In this document: positions 5,693 through 9,829 of the stretch, in pieces
Position numbering within the stretch: the first letter of the stretch is position 1
How the letters are laid out: every line of letters begins with the position of its first letter
NCBI GenBank assembly: GCA_016302655.1
Contig: JAEDNF010000041.1
Coordinates: 1-9,829 of the forward strand
Direction of reading: 5' to 3'
Origin: Oscillospiraceae bacterium
Lineage (GTDB): Bacteria; Bacillota; Clostridia; Oscillospirales; Ruminococcaceae
Length of the DNA: 9,829 nucleotides
Made by a program: the position numbers and the translations under genes
The notes under the pieces: generated by a model
Seen by the model: the letters and a program-made list of their open reading frames with translations, nothing else
What the model was told of the DNA's origin: nothing
Databases searched by the model: none

Positions 5693-6535
5693 ATGGATGC
5701 ATTTTGCGATTACTGCGGAGCAAAGCTTGATGTAGAAAACGATAATTGCTGTGCTCAGTGCGGCGCACCGTTTGACGACAACGAGAGCGTAAAGCAATAT
5801 CGCGCGGAAAAAAAGCGCAGAGAAGAACAGCAGAGAAATCTTGAAGAGATGAGATTAAGGCAGCAGCAGTCGCAGTATTATCAATCAAGACTGAATGTTC
5901 AGCCAAGTTCTTCATCACAGCAGAATGCTCATGTTGACAGAGCAAGGAAGATCGTAGTAATTGTTGTAATATTAATGTTCTTTGGACCTGTGCTTCTCGG
6001 AATGGTGGGAGGAATATTAGGCGTTGTTTTTGATGTGGTAGACGATTTGAACGATGATGCCGAATATACCACCAGAAAGCCTATCACCACCTTTGCTTCT
6101 ACATCGGATATTGTTCATGAAAATGTTGAAGTAAGCTTCAACGAGACCGCCGAGCTTGACGAGTACAGCTTTATATGTGATGAGGTTTACAGAACGGAAA
6201 TAAAGTACGGCGGAGCAGACAAGGGTTATATGTATGTTGTATTCCACATCAAAGTCAAGAATACAAGTGACACAAAGATTTGGCTCAACAATGAGCTCAA
6301 TTGCATATATGATGGGGATATAAGCTGTGACAAGGCGTGGGGACTTGAGGAAAAAAGTTTCAACACCTATGCTTCACTTTCTGCAGGGCTTGGAACAGAC
6401 GGATATATCTGCTACATAGTTCCCGACAAGGCGGACAGCGTGATTATTGCATACGGCGATTATCTCAGAGTGAATATTGATCTTCGCAATATCGAAGACA
6501 GAAGAACAGACAGCAATACAGAATCAGATACATAA
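5693..6535 (+). CDS. Zinc-ribbon, single-TM protein with C-terminal extracytoplasmic domain
   Basis: The protein has 280 residues from ATG 5693, with GGGAG (5683-5687) 5 nt upstream. Residues 5-23 form a zinc ribbon (C5, C8, C20, C23). Residues 31-65 are charged and Gln-rich with coiled-coil character. Residues 66-80 are a Ser/Gln linker. Residues 87-113 form a membrane segment. The remainder (about 140-265) has alternating strands, including YMYVVFHIKVKNTSD, resembling DUF4352-type extracellular immunoglobulin-like domains; this is an impression from the pattern. The layout suggests a cytoplasmic ribbon and an outward-facing beta domain, as in Firmicute zinc_ribbon_2 membrane proteins of unknown function. 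It lies 32 nt after the MurF-type gene and 28 nt before ddl, so it is probably in the same transcript. The tail is Asp/Ser/Thr-rich. No enzymatic motif is seen. Confidence 0.82.
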   Translation: MDAFCDYCGAKLDVENDNCCAQCGAPFDDNESVKQYRAEKKRREEQQRNLEEMRLRQQQSQYYQSRLNVQPSSSSQQNAHVDRARKIVVIVVILMFFGPVLLGMVGGILGVVFDVVDDLNDDAEYTTRKPITTFASTSDIVHENVEVSFNETAELDEYSFICDEVYRTEIKYGGADKGYMYVVFHIKVKNTSDTKIWLNNELNCIYDGDISCDKAWGLEEKSFNTYASLSAGLGTDGYICYIVPDKADSVIIAYGDYLRVNIDLRNIEDRRTDSNTESDT

Positions 6536-6563
6536 TTTTTATAAAAAGAAAGGACAGACGGCT

Positions 6564-7757
6564 ATGAAAATAAGAGTAGGCGTGTTTTTCGGAGGAAACA
6601 GCGTAGAGCATGAGGTGTCGATTATATCCGCACTTCAGGCGTGCAACTCCATAAACAAGGATAAATATGAGGTAATACCCGTATATATTGCCAAGAATAA
6701 CGAGATGTATGTCGGTGAAAATATAGGTAAGATATCGGCATACAAGGATCTTAAAGCTCTGCTTAAGGAGAGCAAGAGGGTAATTCTTGTAAACGACGGC
6801 GGAAAGGTACAGCTTGTGCTTTATCCCGGTAAAAAATTCGGAAGTAATGTATATTCTGCTATCGATGTGGCTTTCCCCATAGTACACGGCACTAATGTTG
6901 AGGACGGTGTTTTTCAGGGTTATCTGCAGACTATCGGAGTGCCTTATGTCGGCTGTGATGTTATCTCATCGGCGGTAGGTATGGATAAGTATGTAATGAA
7001 GACCGTCTTTAAGGATAACGGCATACCCGTGCTTGACGGTATTGTTGTCCATATCAGCGACTTTGCAAAAGATGAAGAGGCAACAAAGGCGGCTATTAAA
7101 GAAAAGATATCATATCCTCTTATAGTAAAGCCGATAAACTTAGGTTCAAGCGTCGGAATAATGATAGCGCACAATGACGAACAGCTTGACGAGGCGCTTG
7201 ACAATGCGTTCACCTACGCTTCAAAGCTGCTTATCGAGCCTGCAATAACAAATCTTAAGGAAGTCAACTGCTCTGTTTGCGGCGACTATGCGACAGCTCA
7301 CGCATCCGAATGTGAAGAACCGGTAAATACCGATGAAATACTAAGCTATGAAGATAAGTATATCGCAGGCGACAAGGGCGGAAAGTCAAGCGGTATGGCA
7401 ACGCTGAAAAGAAAGATACCTGCCGATATATCCGACGAAACAAGAGAGCAGATACGCACTCTTGCCGTTAAGGCGTTCAGGTGTCTGGGTGCGTCGGGTA
7501 CTTCAAGAATAGACTTTATGATAGATATGGACAACGGCAATGTATATCTCAACGAGATAAATACAATACCCGGAAGCCTTGCTTTTTATCTGTGGGAGCC
7601 TGTTGGAGTAAAATATCCCGACCTGCTTGACGAGATGATCTCTCTTGCGTTAAAGCGTGAAAGAGAGAATAAGGCGCTCACCTTCAGCTTTGAGACAAAT
7701 ATTCTTGACGGCTTTACGGGCGGAAAGCTCGGCGGCAGTAAGGGCGGAAAACTTTAA
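6564..7757 (+). CDS. ddl: D-alanine--D-alanine ligase
   Basis: The protein has 397 residues from ATG 6564, with GAAAGGA (6548-6554) upstream. It catalyses ATP-dependent joining of two D-Ala in the cytoplasm, the substrate step for MurF. Family motifs are in order: FFGGNSVEHEVS (8-19), VHGTNVEDGVFQGYL (107-121), GMDKYVMK (139-146), the ATP-grasp KPINLGSSVG (189-198), EVNCSV (233-238), SRIDFMID (314-321) and the metal/phosphate motif NEINTIPG (330-337). The omega-loop region has LSYEDKY (260-266), as in D-Ala-D-Ala ligases, and lacks the VanA-type pattern, so D-lactate ligation and intrinsic vancomycin resistance are not suggested. At 397 residues it is longer than the usual 300-370. The extra length is mainly an insert after DKY (about 267-283) and a Gly/Lys-rich tail, GGKLGGSKGGKL. 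The gene is within the envelope operon. Confidence 0.95.
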   Translation: MKIRVGVFFGGNSVEHEVSIISALQACNSINKDKYEVIPVYIAKNNEMYVGENIGKISAYKDLKALLKESKRVILVNDGGKVQLVLYPGKKFGSNVYSAIDVAFPIVHGTNVEDGVFQGYLQTIGVPYVGCDVISSAVGMDKYVMKTVFKDNGIPVLDGIVVHISDFAKDEEATKAAIKEKISYPLIVKPINLGSSVGIMIAHNDEQLDEALDNAFTYASKLLIEPAITNLKEVNCSVCGDYATAHASECEEPVNTDEILSYEDKYIAGDKGGKSSGMATLKRKIPADISDETREQIRTLAVKAFRCLGASGTSRIDFMIDMDNGNVYLNEINTIPGSLAFYLWEPVGVKYPDLLDEMISLALKRERENKALTFSFETNILDGFTGGKLGGSKGGKL

Positions 7758-7771
7758 TACTGAGGAGCAAT

Positions 7772-7984
7772 ATGAAAAAGGCGTATATAATAAATCTTAA
7801 ATACGGAATATGGGAAAATCAGCTCTGGCTTGAAGCCGATGACACTCCCGAAATGCAAAAGGCGTGGGAAAAAGCTAAAAGCGGTCTTTCCGATCTTGCT
7901 TCTTCCTGCCAGAGTCCCGGCGATTATTTCAGCAAGGCTGTAGAATGTTTCGGTTCAGCCGGATTTGTAAGAATCCAGAAATGA
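7772..7984 (+). CDS. 70-residue protein of unknown function
   Basis: The start is ATG 7772, with a strong GAGGAG (7762-7767) 4 nt upstream. The gene sits 14 nt after ddl, and its stop overlaps the start of the pseudouridine synthase gene as ATGA (7981-7984). This arrangement and the codon use argue that it is real. The protein is soluble and acidic-helical, with no signal peptide or membrane segment. Visible features are an N-terminal strand (KKAYIINLKYG), a WENQLWLEADD segment with two Trp, a helix with a third Trp, and a C-terminal GFVRIQK. I do not recognise the family. Its place invites a link to Ddl or to rRNA modification, but there is no direct evidence. Confidence 0.75.
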   Translation: MKKAYIINLKYGIWENQLWLEADDTPEMQKAWEKAKSGLSDLASSCQSPGDYFSKAVECFGSAGFVRIQK

Positions 7985-8949
7985 AAGAGATAATAGTATC
8001 CGAAAATGACAGCGGTCAGCGAATTGACCGTTTTCTGTCCAAAGCATTTCCCCTGAGTCAAGGGCAGATTTGCAAGCTTGCACGAAAGAAGTGTATCAAG
8101 CTCAACGGAAAGCGGTGCGAGCCGAATACGCACATTGCGCAAAACGATGTTATAAGGCTTTTTGTCCCCGATGAAATGCTGATACCGAAAACTGCTTCTC
8201 CCGACGATTTTTTATCTGCTTCAACTGATATAGATATCGTTTATGAGGACGAAAACATACTGCTTGTCGATAAGCCTGTGGGTATGGTAGTACATGAGGA
8301 CGACAGCGGAGACAGCGACACGCTGATAAACCGTATAAAGAGCTATCTTTATCAAAAGCAGGAATATCATCCCGAAGACGAGCTTTCCTTTGCACCTGCG
8401 CTGTGCAACCGCATAGACCGCAACACCTGCGGAATAGTCATAGCGGCAAAGAATGCGGAGTCGCTTCGTATCCTCAATCAGAAGATAAGAGACAGAGAGC
8501 TTACAAAGCTGTATCTTTGCATTGCCTGCGGAAAGGTAGAGCCTAAGAGCGCATTGCTTACAGCCTATCTTGAAAAGAACAGCGAGAACAATACCGTTAA
8601 GATATCCGATAAAAAGACTAAGGATAATCTTACGATAAAGACAAAGTACAGAGTGCTCGGGTTTAACGGAGAAAATTCTCTGCTCGAAGTCGATTTACTT
8701 ACGGGAAGAACACATCAGATAAGAGCGCATCTTGCATATATCGGTCATCCCTTACTTGGTGACGGGAAGTACGGAAGCAACAAGCTGAACAGGAAATACG
8801 GCTATAAATATCAGGCGCTGTGCAGTTATGAGCTGAGGTTTAAGTTCACTACCGACGCAGGCAGACTGGCTTATCTTGACGGAAAGTGCTTTAAGGCAAA
8901 GCTGCCCGATTTTGCAAAGCAGTTTGATATTTCACTTGAAAACACTTGA
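7981..8949 (+). CDS. RluA-family rRNA pseudouridine synthase
   Basis: The protein has 322 residues from ATG 7981, which overlaps the preceding stop as ATGA, suggesting translational coupling; no good Shine-Dalgarno site is seen. An upstream in-frame ATG at 7945 would overlap the previous gene by 40 nt and is less likely. Residues 12-62 are an S4 RNA-binding domain (QRIDRFLSKAFPLSQGQI...). The catalytic domain begins near 85 (VYEDENILLVDKPVGMVVHED) and holds the catalytic Asp146 in CNRIDRNTCG, followed by LLTGRTHQIRAHL and GHPLLGDGKYG. It converts uridine to pseudouridine in rRNA, probably 23S. The RluA/C/D subtype and target site cannot be fixed from this sequence. The usual motif HRLDRxTSG has Asn for His and Cys for Ser here, while the essential Asp and Arg are kept. 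It is the last gene of the operon; no terminator follows. Confidence 0.92.
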   Translation: MKEIIVSENDSGQRIDRFLSKAFPLSQGQICKLARKKCIKLNGKRCEPNTHIAQNDVIRLFVPDEMLIPKTASPDDFLSASTDIDIVYEDENILLVDKPVGMVVHEDDSGDSDTLINRIKSYLYQKQEYHPEDELSFAPALCNRIDRNTCGIVIAAKNAESLRILNQKIRDRELTKLYLCIACGKVEPKSALLTAYLEKNSENNTVKISDKKTKDNLTIKTKYRVLGFNGENSLLEVDLLTGRTHQIRAHLAYIGHPLLGDGKYGSNKLNRKYGYKYQALCSYELRFKFTTDAGRLAYLDGKCFKAKLPDFAKQFDISLENT

Positions 8950-8974
8950 CACTCGCATTATGTTATGCTATAAT
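8946..8974 (+). promoter_or_regulatory. Perfect consensus promoter of mntP, overlapping the upstream stop codon
   Basis: TTGACA (8946-8951), a 17-nt spacer and TATAAT (8969-8974) match the housekeeping consensus exactly. The -35 box includes the TGA stop (8947-8949) of the pseudouridine synthase gene. The expected start near 8981 coincides with the first bases of riboswitch stem P1. Confidence 0.88.
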
Positions 8975-8981
8975 TACCTTA

Positions 8982-9101
8982 TCTTAAGGGAGTAGATGGC
9001 GAAATATCGTGGCAAGTCAACATACTGACCGCAAGGTCTGGCTTGTCTTAAACATTGAGACTTGAGTACAGGATAGCTGTACTTAGGTCTTTTTTATTTT
9101 T
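8982..9101 (+). promoter_or_regulatory. yybP-ykoY manganese riboswitch with expression platform
   Basis: P1 is TCTTAA (8982-8987) with TTGAGA (9055-9060). The conserved GGGAGTAG loop (8988-8995) follows P1, and a short stem (GATG/TATC, about 8994-9008) comes next. A second arm is GGCAAG (9011-9016) with CTTGTC (9042-9047), capped by GACC-GCAA-GGTC (9027-9038) and containing the TCAACATACT and CTGGCTTGT segments typical of this class. The class binds Mn2+ between its two conserved loops. The terminator 5' arm (9058-9071) shares bases 9058-9060 with P1, so bound Mn2+ should hold P1, block the terminator and switch mntP on. The downstream Mn2+ exporter agrees with this reading. Confidence 0.92.
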
Positions 9102-9102
9102 C
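9058..9102 (+). terminator. Riboswitch-controlled intrinsic terminator
   Basis: A 14-bp stem with all positions paired (some G-U), 9058-9071 with 9077-9090, has a 5-nt loop and is followed by TTTTTTATTTTT. It overlaps the 3' strand of riboswitch P1 by three bases, so the two cannot fully form together. It may also stop read-through from the operon upstream, which has no terminator of its own. Confidence 0.92.
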
Positions 9103-9146
9103 ATTTTCGGATAAGCTCCCGCATATATTATTTCGGAGGACAAAAT

Positions 9147-9716
9147 ATGGGACTTGTTGAACTGTTTCTTATTGCTGTGGGATTATCAATGGACGCTTTT
9201 GCGGTTTCTGTCTGCAAGGGATTATCCGAGCGCAGTCTGAGGGCAAAGCATTATTTTATCATAGGTGCGTGGTTCGGCGGATTTCAGGCGCTGATGCCGC
9301 TCATAGGCTATTTGTTAGGCTCGGCGTTTGAACAGTATATCACTTCGTTTGACCACTGGGTAGCTTTTGTATTGCTCGGACTTATCGGCGGAAATATGAT
9401 AAGAGAGGCCTTTTCAAAAGATGAAGAAGATCAGGACGCTTCTTTCGGCTTCAAAACTATGCTGCTGCTTGCGATAGCTACAAGCATTGACGCCCTTGCG
9501 GTAGGTATAACATTCGCTCTGCTTCCCGATGTCAATATATTTGCCGCAATATCGCTTATCGGAGTAACGACTTTTGTCCTCTCGGCAATCGGACTTAAGG
9601 TAGGAAATGTATTCGGTGCGAAGTATAAAGCTAAAGCCGAGTTTGTCGGCGGTGTTATACTAATTCTTATCGGTACGAAAATTTTGCTTGAACATCTCGG
9701 GGTTATAAATTTCTGA
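9147..9716 (+). CDS. mntP: Manganese efflux pump MntP
   Basis: The protein has 189 residues, essentially the family length of about 188. The start is ATG 9147, with GGAGGA (9135-9140) 6 nt upstream. Six hydrophobic segments can be drawn (roughly 2-22, 36-58, 70-88, 104-124, 131-153, 165-185). The two family signatures are [10 protein letters not shown] in TM1 (D16) and [10 protein letters not shown] in TM4 (D115); membrane-embedded Asp residues at these places are needed for Mn2+ export in characterised MntP. A charged cytoplasmic loop ([10 protein letters not shown], 90-99) separates the two halves, which look like internal repeats. It exports excess Mn2+ from the cytosol. Expression should be controlled by the Mn2+ riboswitch 50 nt upstream, giving direct feedback. 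Confidence 0.96.
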   Translation: MGLVELFLIAVGLSMDAFAVSVCKGLSERSLRAKHYFIIGAWFGGFQALMPLIGYLLGSAFEQYITSFDHWVAFVLLGLIGGNMIREAFSKDEEDQDASFGFKTMLLLAIATSIDALAVGITFALLPDVNIFAAISLIGVTTFVLSAIGLKVGNVFGAKYKAKAEFVGGVILILIGTKILLEHLGVINF

Positions 9717-9727
9717 TAGGTGCAAGA

Positions 9728-9751
9728 AATCTGCCGCATCTTCGGCAGATT
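9728..9751 (+). other. Perfect hairpin after mntP, possible weak terminator
   Basis: AATCTGCCG (9728-9736) pairs perfectly with CGGCAGATT (9743-9751) across a 6-nt loop, 11 nt after the mntP stop. No T-run follows, so it may stabilise the transcript end or act as a weak or factor-aided terminator. A second perfect hairpin, TCTATTT/AAATAGA with a CTGT loop, lies at 9770-9787. Confidence 0.55.
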
Positions 9752-9800
9752 CAGCTTGTCGAAAAAGTATCTATTTCTGTAAATAGAACAAATTCTCTAT

Positions 9801-9829
9801 CCCTAACCCCAAACCCCTTCCCCTCGGGA
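9801..9829. repeat. C-rich repeat-like edge sequence
   Basis: The last 29 bases are C-rich, including CCCTAACCCCAAACCCC and CCCCTTCCC, and end in CTCGGGA, which gives a small TCCC/GGGA hairpin. The composition contrasts with the AT-rich bases just before it. The right half appears to be cut by the window end. Confidence 0.35.

Noticed and set aside
6465..6887. A 140-residue Tyr/Leu-rich minus-strand frame
   Set aside because: It runs antisense across ddl and the preceding gene's end, has no recognised domain, and is explained by codon bias of the sense genes.
6564..7757. Van-type D-Ala-D-Lac or D-Ala-D-Ser ligase
   Set aside because: The active-site loop has the SYEDKY pattern of ordinary D-Ala-D-Ala ligases, and no vanH/vanX-like or serine racemase genes are present.
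9801..9817. Telomere-like CCCTAACCCCAAACCCC
   Set aside because: It is a single irregular copy in a clearly bacterial context, better explained as part of a C-rich intergenic repeat.

Overview
The window looks like chromosomal DNA of a Gram-positive Clostridia bacterium, most likely an Oscillospiraceae/Ruminococcaceae (Ruminococcus or [Eubacterium] siraeum-like) gut anaerobe. This is inferred from moderate GC, heavy use of ATA (Ile) and AGA (Arg) codons, strong GGAGG-type Shine-Dalgarno sites, some TTG/GTG starts, textbook TTGACA-N17-TATAAT promoters, and the gene families present. No phage, plasmid, IS or CRISPR genes were seen.

Layout. Positions 1-23 and about 9801-9829 are C/G-rich repeat-like edges. 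Positions 24-198 (+) look like a compact structured non-coding RNA ending in a hairpin terminator; it could be a raiA-motif RNA, but that identity is not proven. Positions 213-3072 carry three minus-strand genes: a membrane-associated protein with six zinc ribbons and a Pro/Gln/Met-rich linker, a small C39-like cysteine peptidase with its own promoter and terminator, and a membrane-anchored polysaccharide deacetylase. A divergent promoter region follows (3073-3292).

Positions 3209-8949 (+) form one tightly packed operon behind a perfect consensus promoter: alpha/beta hydrolase, a Mur ligase of MurF type with an N-terminal membrane domain, a zinc-ribbon/one-TM protein with a C-terminal extracytoplasmic domain, D-Ala-D-Ala ligase, a 70-residue protein of unknown function, and an RluA-family pseudouridine synthase. 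Ddl makes D-Ala-D-Ala and MurF attaches it to the UDP-MurNAc-tripeptide, so the core is a peptidoglycan-precursor module. The divergent deacetylase also fits a cell-envelope theme.

Positions 8946-9716 (+) are a manganese-homeostasis unit: a perfect promoter whose -35 box overlaps the rluA-family stop codon, a yybP-ykoY (Mn2+) riboswitch with a mutually exclusive intrinsic terminator, and mntP, encoding a Mn2+ exporter. All gaps without a gene are shorter than 300 bases. The best leads for something less described are the 5' structured RNA, the 70-residue orphan coupled to the pseudouridine synthase, the six-ribbon protein, and the membrane-anchored MurF operon.
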